From Mangrovimonas sp. YM274 (lineage in GTDB: Bacteria > Bacteroidota > Bacteroidia > Flavobacteriales > Flavobacteriaceae): a DNA stretch of 64,000 nt. A model generated the notes under the pieces. The model ran no database searches. It was not told where the DNA came from and saw only the letters and a list, made by a program, of their open reading frames with translations. Made by a program: the position numbers and the translations under genes. Of the stretch, positions 17,513-27,285 are shown piece by piece (the first letter of the stretch is position 1; each line of letters starts with the position of its first letter). The DNA lies in contig NZ_CP133091.1 of NCBI RefSeq assembly GCF_030908385.1, positions 3,219,501 through 3,283,500 on the forward strand, in the 5' to 3' direction.

Positions 17513-19759
17513 TTAGTTAATTATTATTGTTTGTTCTGCAACTATATTTCTAGAGGAATTACCTACTCGAATTTGGTAATTTCCCTTTTCAACTTCCCAT
17601 GATTTGGTATCTACATTGTAGAACGCCAATTCTTTTACAGGTATTTGAACGCTTATTGTTTGTGAAGCACCTACCTTAACATCTACTTTGGCAAAGCCTT
17701 TCAATTCTTGGGCTGCACGCTCTACTTTAGATTCCGGCTTAGACACATATACCTGTACTACTTCCTTACCATCAACTACACCGGTATTATTTACAGCTAC
17801 TTCTACTGAAATGGTTTCATTTTCCGTGTAAGCCTCTGCATTGGTTTTAACTCCTGAAATTGAAAAATCTGTATAAGACAACCCATAGCCGAACGGGTAT
17901 AGAGGCGCTACATTTTTAGTATCGAACCAACGGTAACCGACTAAAATACCTTCCTCATATTTTACCACATCATCACCAGGGAAGCTGTTAGTAGCATGTG
18001 CAGGAGAATCTTTTAAAGCTACTGGCATGGTCCAAGGTAATTTACCTGAAGGGTTAATATTCCCCACCAAAACATCTGCCAAAGCATTTCCTCCTTCTGA
18101 ACCGTTGAACCAACTCCATACCAAAGCTTTGCTACTTTCGCTCACATTTTTAATGTCGAAAGGCGCTCCGGCAATCATCACCACAATAGTGTTAGGATTT
18201 ACCTCCATTACTTTTTTGATCAACTCTTCCTGACCAAACGGCAAGTTCAAGTTTCTTCGATCTGAAGCTTCGGTTTCGTAATCTCTGTTAGACCCTGCAA
18301 AAATGATAGCCATATCAGAGTTTTTAGCAGCTGTTAAGGCTTCTTCCAACTTCGCTGGATCCAATTCATCCACCGTGATTGGGCCCTTTAAGGTTACTTC
18401 CTGTTTTTGATCATTCTCATTTTTAGAATAACGCTCCAAATACCCTTCGGCGTAGTTGATTTCAATACCTTCTGGCAATCTATTTTTTAATCCTTCCAAC
18501 GGTGTTACCTCACGCTTGGTTTTCACACCGGCTCCAAATCCTCCCAAGGCATTTTTCTTGGTAGCGTTGTTTCCAATAACTGCAATGCTTTTCAAACCTT
18601 CGGTTTTTATTGGCAACATGTTGGCGTCATTTTTAAGAAGTACCACAGACTCCGATGCAATCTTGTAGGCATCTTCAAAATGTGCTTCGGTGCTGATGCT
18701 TCCGGTAGCACGTCCCTTATCGTCCATGCTCTTAAGCGTGTACATCACCTGCATGATTCTGCGTACGGATTTGTCCACCTGAGCTTCGGCAACTTTTCCT
18801 GATTTTACTGCTTCAATTAAGGCATCTGCAAAGTAAAACTCATTGAATGGTTTTGGTGTTCCCATTTCAATATCAGTTCCATTCTCCAAAGCCTTTTTGG
18901 TATCATGAACCGCAGCCCAATCGGAAATTACAATTCCTTCAAAGCCCCATTCATCACGCAGGACTTTGTTCAGCATATAGTCATTTTCACATAGGTAATC
19001 GCCTCTAAATTTATTGTAGGCTCCCATAAAACTATAAGCATGCGCCTCTTCTACCGCCGCTTTAAAAGCTGGCAAGTAAATTTCGCGAAGCGTACGCTCA
19101 TCAATTTGAACGTCTACAAAATCACGATTGGTTTCTTGGTTATTAGCTGCATAGTGTTTTACACAAGCTGCCACATCATTTTCCTGAAGCCCAACGATAA
19201 AAGGTACCGTCATTTTTTTGTTCAAAAACGGATCCTCGGTGAAATATTCGTAGGTTCTTCCTCCAAGCGGTGTACGGATAATGTTAATGGCTGGCGACAA
19301 TAACACATCCTTATCTCTTGCGATGGCCTCTTCCCCAACACTGTTTCCAAAAACATAGCTCAACTCAGGATTCCAGGTTGCTGCTACACCTCCACCCGCT
19401 GGGTAGTACGTTGCGAAGTCATTGTCCCATCCTGCAGCTGACCAGTTATCTTTTGAGATTTCTTCTCGAACTCCCAACGGCCCATCGGCCATGGTCAATT
19501 CTGGAACTCCCAAACGCTCCACAGCAGCAGTTGCAAACATGGTGCTTCCGTGCAACATGCCTACTTTTTCTTCCAAAGTCATTTGTGCCATCAACGAATC
19601 GATTTTAGCATCGAATTCGTGGGTTACCGGTTTCCCTTTATAGGTGGTCTCCACTTTGGCACTCTCGGCCACTACTGGCTCGGATGTCTTTTCTTCCTTA
19701 CATGACATTGCCAGCAAAGACGCTGCAACTACAGAGGTATATATTAATTTGTGTTTCAT
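17513..19759 (-). CDS. GH3 beta-glucosidase lipoprotein
   Basis: 748 aa, full three-domain GH3. Lipobox LLAMSC (C20) followed by KEE. The N-terminal barrel has MADGPLGVR, the KHYAANNQE motif (K201-H202) and nucleophile D280 in VISDWAAVHD. The alpha/beta sandwich runs from about 375 to 600, and a C-terminal FN3-like domain ends the protein. It should release glucose from the non-reducing ends of xyloglucan oligosaccharides once side chains are gone. The gene lies 54 nt after GH31 and 17 nt before GH5. Confidence 0.9.
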   Translation of the reverse strand: MKHKLIYTSVVAASLLAMSCKEEKTSEPVVAESAKVETTYKGKPVTHEFDAKIDSLMAQMTLEEKVGMLHGSTMFATAAVERLGVPELTMADGPLGVREEISKDNWSAAGWDNDFATYYPAGGGVAATWNPELSYVFGNSVGEEAIARDKDVLLSPAINIIRTPLGGRTYEYFTEDPFLNKKMTVPFIVGLQENDVAACVKHYAANNQETNRDFVDVQIDERTLREIYLPAFKAAVEEAHAYSFMGAYNKFRGDYLCENDYMLNKVLRDEWGFEGIVISDWAAVHDTKKALENGTDIEMGTPKPFNEFYFADALIEAVKSGKVAEAQVDKSVRRIMQVMYTLKSMDDKGRATGSISTEAHFEDAYKIASESVVLLKNDANMLPIKTEGLKSIAVIGNNATKKNALGGFGAGVKTKREVTPLEGLKNRLPEGIEINYAEGYLERYSKNENDQKQEVTLKGPITVDELDPAKLEEALTAAKNSDMAIIFAGSNRDYETEASDRRNLNLPFGQEELIKKVMEVNPNTIVVMIAGAPFDIKNVSESSKALVWSWFNGSEGGNALADVLVGNINPSGKLPWTMPVALKDSPAHATNSFPGDDVVKYEEGILVGYRWFDTKNVAPLYPFGYGLSYTDFSISGVKTNAEAYTENETISVEVAVNNTGVVDGKEVVQVYVSKPESKVERAAQELKGFAKVDVKVGASQTISVQIPVKELAFYNVDTKSWEVEKGNYQIRVGNSSRNIVAEQTIIIN

Positions 19760-19813
19760 GTGTAATATCTATTATTCTATTTGAACTGACGGTGTCTCTA
19801 AATTATCTGCAAC

Positions 19814-22687
19814 TTATTTTAAGTTGATGGTCTGTGCTTGTCCGTTGTATTCGACAGTTTGTCCTTCGGCATCATAAGTAAATGCCTTTGGATTGTCTTT
19901 GCTAACAGGTACAATCACGAATGTTCTGTTTTCAAGCATCCCTTCAAACGCTCCTTGACGTTCACCAATGATCAAAGTTCCTTCGGCCTCGTTGTATTGG
20001 AATGGAATGTGGGCATACTTTCCTTTTTCGTAATTGTAGTTTACACCTTCGTCTTCATATAAATTGAAGCTTCCGTCCTTTCCTTGGTATACATACATTA
20101 CGATAGTTTCTGCTGGTTTTTGATCTGTATACTGAATCTCTGGACCTACAGGAATAATAGAACCTTCAGGAATGAACAATGGAATACGACCATAAGGAGC
20201 CTCTACTGTTTTTGACTGTCCACCGTTAATGAATGCTCCGGTGTAGAAATCATACCAACCAGATGTGCTTGGGAAATATACCTCACGACTGCGTGCACCA
20301 TATTCATATACAGGGTTCACCATTAAAGATGGCCCAAACATGAACTGATCGCTGATGTTTTCAACTTTCTTATCCGAAGCAAAATCCATTACCAATGGAC
20401 GCATGATGGTATAATCATCGAAATAAGTTTTCCCTGCCAAGGTGTAGATGTAAGGCATCAAACGGTAACGCAAATTGGTGTAGTACAAAATTGACTCGTA
20501 AGCTGGGTGCCCTTCCGGAGCAATATGCCAAGCTTCACGGAATGGATACTGACCATGTGCTCTGTACAATGGTGCAAAAGCACCAAATTGATACCAACGC
20601 GCATTCAACTCTCTCCATTCTTTATAATCTTCAGTCTCTTGTCCAGATTTGTTATAATCCAATTGCGCCGCTACATAACGATCCTCAACACAGAACCCAC
20701 CAATATCCATCGTCCAATAAGGAATTCCGCTTACTGCGAAATTAAGTCCTGCAGAAATCTGTGCTTTCATATCTTCCCAACGGGTAGCAATATCCCCACT
20801 CCAAGTAGCTGTGGAATAACGCTGTAAACCGGCAAAACCAGATCTTGTCAACAAGAACACACGCTTATTCGGTTCAACATCTCGTTGTCCATTGTAAATA
20901 GCTTCGGCATTCATCAAGGCATAAGTATTGAAGTATTCTGTTGAAGGTCCCAAAGCTGTTGGCCCTTGCAATGCCTTACGATACTCCATATCGGTGCAAT
21001 CCAATACGTTTGGCTCACTGGCATCCATCCACCAGGCGTCGATGTTCAATGGATAGTAATGCTCATAAATTTGGTTCCAGAACAATTTTCTGGCATCTGC
21101 AGAATAGGCATCGTAGAACGATCCAATATATCCAGGACCTACCCAATCGCGAATGCTATCCTTGATAGCCTGTCTGTACATCCATCCTTTTTGATCAAAT
21201 TCCTTAAAGTGTTCTGTATTTTGGTAGAACTTAGGCCATACAGAAATCATCATTTTCCCGTTCATGGCATGGATAGAATCCAACATTCCCTTTGGATCTG
21301 GAAAACGAGCTTTATCAAACTCATGACTTCCCCATTGGTCTTCTTCCCAGTGGTTCCAGTCCAATACAATATTATCGATAGGAATTTGACGTGCTCTAAA
21401 CTCTCTCAAAGTACTCAAAATCTCATCCTGAGTTTTGTAGCGCTCACGGCTTTGCCAGTATCCCATGGCCCATTTTGGCATCACTTGGGATTTTCCTGTA
21501 AGGGTACGGTAACCTTTAATAATCTCGTCCATAGAGTTTCCGTGAACAAAGTAATAATCCATTTTTTTGTTCATTTCACTCCACCAAACTTGGTTGCCTT
21601 TTTCAACTTCCGGTTGCGGCGTTCTTACACGTAAACCACAGTAAGAACTTCCTCCGTTTGGTTGCCATTCTATACGCAATGGCACACGCTTACCAGCTTC
21701 CATGTTGAAGGTAAACTTATAGCTGTTAGGATTCCAAGCCGTTCTCCAACGCTCAGGTACCAAAAGCTCATCATTCAAGTATACTTTAATGTATCCTGCG
21801 TAGTACAAGATAAAGTTGAACTCACCACTTTCAGCAGCTTCAATATCCCCTTCATATAATACTTCGGCATTTTTTAATGGGAAATTGGCCGGTAAATTTT
21901 TAATGCTCTTAACATCTTCAAAGAAAATAGACGGCTCATCCCTTACAATCGTTTGCCCGCCATTATCGGCAGTTTTGTAAGTTCCGGTTAACGCATTTTC
22001 CTTGCCTTCTTTATTATACAGTTTAAACACTTCGTTCAATTGCAGGTACGGACGACTGTCACCAAAACGGCTTAACGCATAACTGTCCCAAAGCAATCCA
22101 TAGTTTTTGTTCGATACAATAAATGGTACAGAAACCTTAGTGTTATATTGAAATAACTCTTCGCTTTTATCTTTGTAATTGTATTCATCGGATTGGTGCT
22201 GTCCTAAACCATAGAACGCCTCATCTGCTGGCGAATCGAAGATTTGACGAACGCTGTAACCTTTGGTTCCTTCAACTTCTATAGGCTCAAAAGTTTTTCC
22301 GCCTCCAGCTTGTTCAGACAGAACTACCTTTCCATTTTTATCTTTAAATGTAATTCCTCCATCAATGCTAGACACCAACACATTTAAAGCCTTTGTTGAA
22401 AGCGTGATGGAATCACCAGTTTGCGCAACGTCAAACGGAACCGTCTTAATATTTGGAAGAATAATTAAACTAGAATCTTTTGGAAATTCCTGATCGGGAG
22501 TTGCCGACACATGAATCAATTCATCCCCTAAAACTTGCAGTCGCAGTTTATGTACATCGGTGTTGTTGGCCTGCTTCACATTAACAACAATACCATCAGT
22601 AGTTTTCTGATAGTGTTGTTCCTCCTTAGCACAAGAGGCAAAAAGCAAACCCGTTAATAAACCCAGGTATATTTTGTTTCTTTTCAT
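19814..22687 (-). CDS. GH31 alpha-xylosidase with PA14 insert
   Basis: 957 aa lipoprotein (LLFASC, C19). N-terminal beta-sandwich, then a PA14 domain at about 235-357 (EVLYEGDIEA, YIKVYLNDELL, GLRVRTP), then the GH31 barrel. Nucleophile D555 lies in WWMDASEPN and acid/base D632 in TATWSGD. A PA14 insert at this place is known from xyloglucan-active alpha-xylosidases such as Cellvibrio CjXyl31A. Likely role: removal of the non-reducing-end xylose from xyloglucan oligosaccharides, feeding the xylA-xylB genes at the head of the locus. Confidence 0.9.
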   Translation of the reverse strand: MKRNKIYLGLLTGLLFASCAKEEQHYQKTTDGIVVNVKQANNTDVHKLRLQVLGDELIHVSATPDQEFPKDSSLIILPNIKTVPFDVAQTGDSITLSTKALNVLVSSIDGGITFKDKNGKVVLSEQAGGGKTFEPIEVEGTKGYSVRQIFDSPADEAFYGLGQHQSDEYNYKDKSEELFQYNTKVSVPFIVSNKNYGLLWDSYALSRFGDSRPYLQLNEVFKLYNKEGKENALTGTYKTADNGGQTIVRDEPSIFFEDVKSIKNLPANFPLKNAEVLYEGDIEAAESGEFNFILYYAGYIKVYLNDELLVPERWRTAWNPNSYKFTFNMEAGKRVPLRIEWQPNGGSSYCGLRVRTPQPEVEKGNQVWWSEMNKKMDYYFVHGNSMDEIIKGYRTLTGKSQVMPKWAMGYWQSRERYKTQDEILSTLREFRARQIPIDNIVLDWNHWEEDQWGSHEFDKARFPDPKGMLDSIHAMNGKMMISVWPKFYQNTEHFKEFDQKGWMYRQAIKDSIRDWVGPGYIGSFYDAYSADARKLFWNQIYEHYYPLNIDAWWMDASEPNVLDCTDMEYRKALQGPTALGPSTEYFNTYALMNAEAIYNGQRDVEPNKRVFLLTRSGFAGLQRYSTATWSGDIATRWEDMKAQISAGLNFAVSGIPYWTMDIGGFCVEDRYVAAQLDYNKSGQETEDYKEWRELNARWYQFGAFAPLYRAHGQYPFREAWHIAPEGHPAYESILYYTNLRYRLMPYIYTLAGKTYFDDYTIMRPLVMDFASDKKVENISDQFMFGPSLMVNPVYEYGARSREVYFPSTSGWYDFYTGAFINGGQSKTVEAPYGRIPLFIPEGSIIPVGPEIQYTDQKPAETIVMYVYQGKDGSFNLYEDEGVNYNYEKGKYAHIPFQYNEAEGTLIIGERQGAFEGMLENRTFVIVPVSKDNPKAFTYDAEGQTVEYNGQAQTINLK

Positions 22688-22737
22688 TGTGATTGTGTTT
22701 TCTTCCTTTAATTTATGATTTGAAATACATTTAAATT

Positions 22738-25212
22738 CTACTTAGTTGTCACCGTAATTGTCGCCTCTTTCAAGCCATCCGAAGACACTTTCAGTGTGGC
22801 AATTCCGGCCTTATCTGTAGATTTCACTACTACCAAGCATTTTCCGTTTAGAGCTTTGTGAGTCTTCCCTTTGAACGATTCATGATTAGTTGGGTCTCCA
22901 TTGCCTACAGCAAAGATTTCCCCGTTTCCTTCTATTGAAAAATTCAATTGATTTTGCGCTGTTGCCACAAAATTTCCATCGGCATCCACCACATCTACAG
23001 TAATAAACGACAGGTCTTTGCCATCTGCGGTTATGGTTTGTCTATCGGCAGTCAATTTAACCGTTGCTGCTTCCCCTGCTGTTTTTAATTCTTTTTCCAA
23101 AACTACCTGACCATCTTTTCTGGAAACAGCTTTCACTGTTCCTGCTTCAAAAGGAATTCGCCACATCACGTGCAAATCGTCTCCCTCCTTTTTCTTAATG
23201 CCCTGTGATTTGCCATTGACGAACAATTCCACTTCATCGGCATTGTTGTAATAAGCCCAAACATCTACGGTTTCCCCTTCTGTCCAATTCCAATGAGGAA
23301 AAATGTGAAGTACATCCTTATCGGTCCATTCACTTTGGTACATGTAATAGACATCTTTTGGAAAGCCTGCCAAATCCACAATTCCGAAGTAAGAACTTCT
23401 GGACGGCCATACATACGGCGTAGGCTCACCTATATAATCGAAACCTGTCCAGATGTACATACCTGAAAGGAAATCGTATTTTTTAATGATCTTCCAAGTC
23501 TCCTCATGGGTAGAGCCCCAAGGGGTGCTCACCTGGTCATAAGCCGACACGGTGTTTCCAGGATTTCCGCCATCGAAAGGTAAATCCCAACGTACAGGCC
23601 AACGTTTTAAAGTATCCGATTTTTTATCGTAATACCCTCTGGTCTGTAATCCCGAAGTTGTCTCCGTTGCAATGAACGGTGTCTCTGGAAAATTTTGTTG
23701 GTGAAAAGGAAATGTATTGTGGGCATAGTTATAACCTATCAAATCCAATACACCTGAGGCAGCTACAGGATTTAAACTCGCTTTTTCCACATCAAATTGT
23801 GTCGTTACATCAGCATTTGGCATATTTACAGGTGGATTCATCGCCACGGTAATGGGTCTTGTAGTATCCAATTTTCTAACGATAGCTTTTAATTCCTTAG
23901 CCGTTATAACACCTTGCTCATTCCACTGCTCCTGAATTTCGTTCCCTACACTCCACATAAAAATACTCGGGTGGTTACGGTCACGAATAATAAAGTCTTC
24001 CAAATCCTTTTGATGCCATTCTTTCCAGTAATTGGCATAATCGTGAGGAGATTTTGTGTTGTTCCACATGTCGAACATTTCGTCCATCACAATGAACCCC
24101 ATGGTATCACAAAGTTCTAACAGTTCTGGTGTTGGAGGGTTATGGGCAGTTCTAATGCCGTTTACCCCCATGTCCTTCATGATCTGCAATTGGCGCTCTA
24201 AAGCGCGTGTGTTTACGGCAGAACCTAAAGGACCTAAATCGTGGTGGTTACAAACCCCTTTAATTTTTACTTGTTCGCCATTCAGCAAAAACCCTTTGTC
24301 TAAATCAAACTCAAAAGTTCGGATACCAAAAGGTGTTGTATACTCATCTACGGTTTGCCCTGCAACCTGAACTTCGGTTTTAGCGGTGTACATTTCGGGA
24401 TGTTCCACAGACCATAATTGCGGTTGTTCTACCGTGATATTTTGAGTAATCGTTTTGCTGTCATTTGCATTGATACTTGCTGAAGCAGTAGCAGTCCCCA
24501 CTTGTACATTCCCTTTGTAAATACTAGTGATAACCGTGGCTTCTTGTGCTTCGGCATAGTCATTTTTAAGATTGATTTCCAAAACGGTTTCAGCCTCCTC
24601 TGTTGACACGTTTGGGGTTGTAATAAACGTTCCCCAAGTATCTACATGCAATTTATCTATGGTCTTCAACCAGACATTTCGGTAAATCCCAGATCCGGAA
24701 TACCAGCGGGAATTAGGTTGTTTGGAATTATCAACTTTTACTAAAATTTCGTTCTCCTGACCATTGTATTTTAAGTAAGGTGTAAGGTCGTACTCGAACC
24801 CAATATACCCGTTGGGACGATTTCCTACATGATGACCATTAATCCATACGTCGCTGTCCATATACACACCGTCGAAATGGATAATCGTCATTTTGTTGGC
24901 ATCTTCAACTGTAAATGTTTTCTTGTACCAACCTAAACCTCCTGGTAAATACCCGCCACCTAAATCGGCAGGATGGTCTTTTTTGAACTCGCCTTCAATG
25001 CTCCAATCGTGTGGTACATTTAGTGTACGCCAATTGGTGTGTTCCGAAATGGAATCAGATGCATTACCGGCTAAATAAAACTGCCAATTATTGCTAAAAT
25101 TCACTTCTCTTTGAGTGGTATCTCCAGAAGTTTTTGGCGATTGGCAAGACGTAGCAATAAACAAAATTGTAATAAATACACTTATCGATTTAAGCGAAAA
25201 AAAATTGCGCAT
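22738..25212 (-). CDS. GH2 beta-galactosidase lipoprotein
   Basis: 824 aa, lipobox FIATSC (C23) followed by QSPKT, which lacks a surface-export signal, so probably periplasmic. Sugar-binding domain 35-190 (LNVPHDWSIEG, SRWYSGSGIYRNVWL), Ig-like domain 195-300, then the barrel. Acid/base E425 lies in SVGNEIQEQW and nucleophile E517 in FIATETTSG. DUF4982-type and Ig-like domains follow from about 640. It should remove galactose from xyloglucan side chains after the fucosidase. A structured 147-nt gap separates it from the glycan-binding gene upstream. Confidence 0.88.
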   Translation of the reverse strand: MRNFFSLKSISVFITILFIATSCQSPKTSGDTTQREVNFSNNWQFYLAGNASDSISEHTNWRTLNVPHDWSIEGEFKKDHPADLGGGYLPGGLGWYKKTFTVEDANKMTIIHFDGVYMDSDVWINGHHVGNRPNGYIGFEYDLTPYLKYNGQENEILVKVDNSKQPNSRWYSGSGIYRNVWLKTIDKLHVDTWGTFITTPNVSTEEAETVLEINLKNDYAEAQEATVITSIYKGNVQVGTATASASINANDSKTITQNITVEQPQLWSVEHPEMYTAKTEVQVAGQTVDEYTTPFGIRTFEFDLDKGFLLNGEQVKIKGVCNHHDLGPLGSAVNTRALERQLQIMKDMGVNGIRTAHNPPTPELLELCDTMGFIVMDEMFDMWNNTKSPHDYANYWKEWHQKDLEDFIIRDRNHPSIFMWSVGNEIQEQWNEQGVITAKELKAIVRKLDTTRPITVAMNPPVNMPNADVTTQFDVEKASLNPVAASGVLDLIGYNYAHNTFPFHQQNFPETPFIATETTSGLQTRGYYDKKSDTLKRWPVRWDLPFDGGNPGNTVSAYDQVSTPWGSTHEETWKIIKKYDFLSGMYIWTGFDYIGEPTPYVWPSRSSYFGIVDLAGFPKDVYYMYQSEWTDKDVLHIFPHWNWTEGETVDVWAYYNNADEVELFVNGKSQGIKKKEGDDLHVMWRIPFEAGTVKAVSRKDGQVVLEKELKTAGEAATVKLTADRQTITADGKDLSFITVDVVDADGNFVATAQNQLNFSIEGNGEIFAVGNGDPTNHESFKGKTHKALNGKCLVVVKSTDKAGIATLKVSSDGLKEATITVTTK

Positions 25213-25359
25213 TACTGTTATTGGATTTTGTTTGTGTTACTATTAATAATAGGTAAGAAGCAGTAAAACCTACCGCTTCTTACCATAATTTTAATTTAAT
25301 ATGACAATTGTAATTGTCATGGTTTTCAAGTTTTTATCGGCACAAACCGATACTAAAGT
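25213..25359 (-). promoter_or_regulatory. Three-hairpin intergenic spacer inside the xyloglucan operon
   Basis: This is the longest gap in the gene string. It holds three inverted repeats. GGTAAGAAGC (25252-25261) pairs with GCTTCTTACC (25275-25284). The 20-bp palindrome ATGACAATT-GT-AATTGTCAT lies at 25301-25320. ATCGG (25336-25340) pairs with CCGAT (25347-25351). None is followed by a strong T-run on the minus strand. I read them as mRNA processing, stabilising or attenuation elements between the binding/import genes and the enzyme genes, or as a regulator site (the palindrome). Confidence 0.55.
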
Positions 25360-27264
25360 TTAATAAACTACAATACTTTCAACGGTTGCAGTAACCGCAC
25401 TTACATCCACAACTTCACCATTCGCAAAGATTGGATTATTATCGCCATCAACCTCGCCTGTATCGTAGGAATTCGCTGAGTCCCCTAACCCTGGAATATC
25501 AATGGTAAACACTCCACAGTCCCCTGCTGGCAACGAATTAATAGAAACCGTGTAGGTTCCATCGCCCGTTACAGTTACTGAAGGAGTATTTCCACTAGCC
25601 CAAGCAGTATCAAAATAAAGGATGGCTGCATTATAGCTTCCTGAAGCGCCTTCAACCAAGTTACCATCTACTCCACTTAAAGTAAATGTTACTTCCATGG
25701 TGTTGTTTCCAGGTATTAAAGTCTGATCGATTGGCGAATCAGCAGATGTACTACCATATTGATTATAGATTTCAATACGGAATTTTCCGCTGGTTTCTAA
25801 ATCACCAAAAACTATTTTGGAGTTGTCCACAGGAATTTCGTCTCCTTCAACCTCTCCTCCGCCACCAGAGCCACCAACATTTGGCACTAAATGGAACGCC
25901 GTGTATTGGGTTGGGTTGTTCACATCATCCAGTGCACCTAACCACATATCGGATACATTACCACTAGGATCTGTATCAATACGTAAAATGCGGAGTTCAT
26001 TATTGGCATCGGCACCAAAATAAGCCCAGTTAATCAATTGGAATGAAGGCACAGGAACAGAGAATGAGTAAATTCCGGAATTGTTGATTGCATACGTACC
26101 ATCTGTTGTAGTTCCATCAGGAGACACAAATGCTACGGTATTATCTACAGAATTTAAAGTCATGGAGAAATCTCCATAAACAGCAGGATCCGGAGTACCT
26201 AACCAATCTGGATAATCTTCAGGAGCTTGCCATCCGTTCATCATGTTACCACCTAGAGTTGCCCAATCCAATGGATTACTTTCTGATAACTTCCACTCAA
26301 TTGCAGTAGTAGTAATTTCAGAGATGATATCTTCCCATCCTCCTGGTAAGGTTGGCTCTTCTGGACCAGTTTCTTCTGGCACCCAGTTATCGCTATATTC
26401 CTGAGAAATAAAGTTAAAAGAAAGCATAGCAGGATCACAATCTCTAATAACCCCCAATTGCATAGCATCTTCCGTTAAGGAAAGAATCACCAATGAGTTC
26501 CAGTTACTAACACAATCTTCATAAGCTGAATCGTGTAGTATAGTAGCATTTGAAGTTGTTAATGTGTAGTTATCTTTATCCAAGAAATAGGTTCCCGATT
26601 GCTCACCGTACTGAGGTAATGTAAGGTGGTTAACAGTCATGTAAGGACCTCCTTCTAAACTGAATGTCATCTCACCAAAATCTGCAGGTCCTGAGAACCC
26701 CCAACCTAAAATACTGTTTAAATCTGGTGACCAATTCCAACAGTCATCTCCATAACAACCGTCTTCGCCGCCTTCTAACCAACCATTATCGGTTCCGTAG
26801 AAAAACATTGGGCCTCCAAAATATTTAGACACACCGTCAGCATCTACATCCAACAACCACGTTTTGGAGTTTCCAACACCTCCTGAAAGCAATGTCCATA
26901 GAGGGTCGTTCACATAGTTAAGGTTATCTTCTGTAACTGTAATAGGAATAGGTTCCGCATCTACAACGCCACCATCCGTTACGGCAGAAAACTTAATGGT
27001 ATAGTCACCTGCAAAAGCATAACGAATAGTATCAATTGCTCTGTTGGAAACTCCTGTACCGTAATCCCAAACGGGAACAGTTTCCGGCGTATTGTTTATT
27101 AAAATAACCGTATTACCACCTTCATCTATAGAGTAGTCCTGGACTACCGTGAAGTCAAGTTCCGAAGGATCTAATATTCTTCCCAACTCATTGTCGTCAT
27201 TACTACAAGTGAAGAAGGTCATTAAGATCCCAATTAACATAAAAATTTTAATAGTACTTTTCAT
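25360..27264 (-). CDS. Surface glycan-binding lipoprotein (SGBP, SusE/F position)
   Basis: 634 aa. Lipobox FFTC (C20) followed by SNDDNE, a surface-export signal. An N-terminal PKD-like domain (about 35-110, AGDYTIKFSAVTDGG) is followed by a Trp- and Gly-rich beta domain (WNWSPDLNSILGWGF) with many aromatic residues suited to glycan stacking, then further beta-sandwich domains. No catalytic signature is visible. Placed directly after susD (21 nt), it should be the locus-specific glycan-binding protein of the outer surface. It is annotated by position and architecture, as such proteins diverge strongly. Confidence 0.75.
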   Translation of the reverse strand: MKSTIKIFMLIGILMTFFTCSNDDNELGRILDPSELDFTVVQDYSIDEGGNTVILINNTPETVPVWDYGTGVSNRAIDTIRYAFAGDYTIKFSAVTDGGVVDAEPIPITVTEDNLNYVNDPLWTLLSGGVGNSKTWLLDVDADGVSKYFGGPMFFYGTDNGWLEGGEDGCYGDDCWNWSPDLNSILGWGFSGPADFGEMTFSLEGGPYMTVNHLTLPQYGEQSGTYFLDKDNYTLTTSNATILHDSAYEDCVSNWNSLVILSLTEDAMQLGVIRDCDPAMLSFNFISQEYSDNWVPEETGPEEPTLPGGWEDIISEITTTAIEWKLSESNPLDWATLGGNMMNGWQAPEDYPDWLGTPDPAVYGDFSMTLNSVDNTVAFVSPDGTTTDGTYAINNSGIYSFSVPVPSFQLINWAYFGADANNELRILRIDTDPSGNVSDMWLGALDDVNNPTQYTAFHLVPNVGGSGGGGEVEGDEIPVDNSKIVFGDLETSGKFRIEIYNQYGSTSADSPIDQTLIPGNNTMEVTFTLSGVDGNLVEGASGSYNAAILYFDTAWASGNTPSVTVTGDGTYTVSINSLPAGDCGVFTIDIPGLGDSANSYDTGEVDGDNNPIFANGEVVDVSAVTATVESIVVY

Positions 27265-27285
27265 AATTTTCTATTAATTAGTTAA

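Noticed and set aside
20966-21634. 222-aa plus-strand frame inside the GH31 gene
   Set aside because: It overlaps the conserved catalytic barrel of GH31 in antisense and shows no domain.
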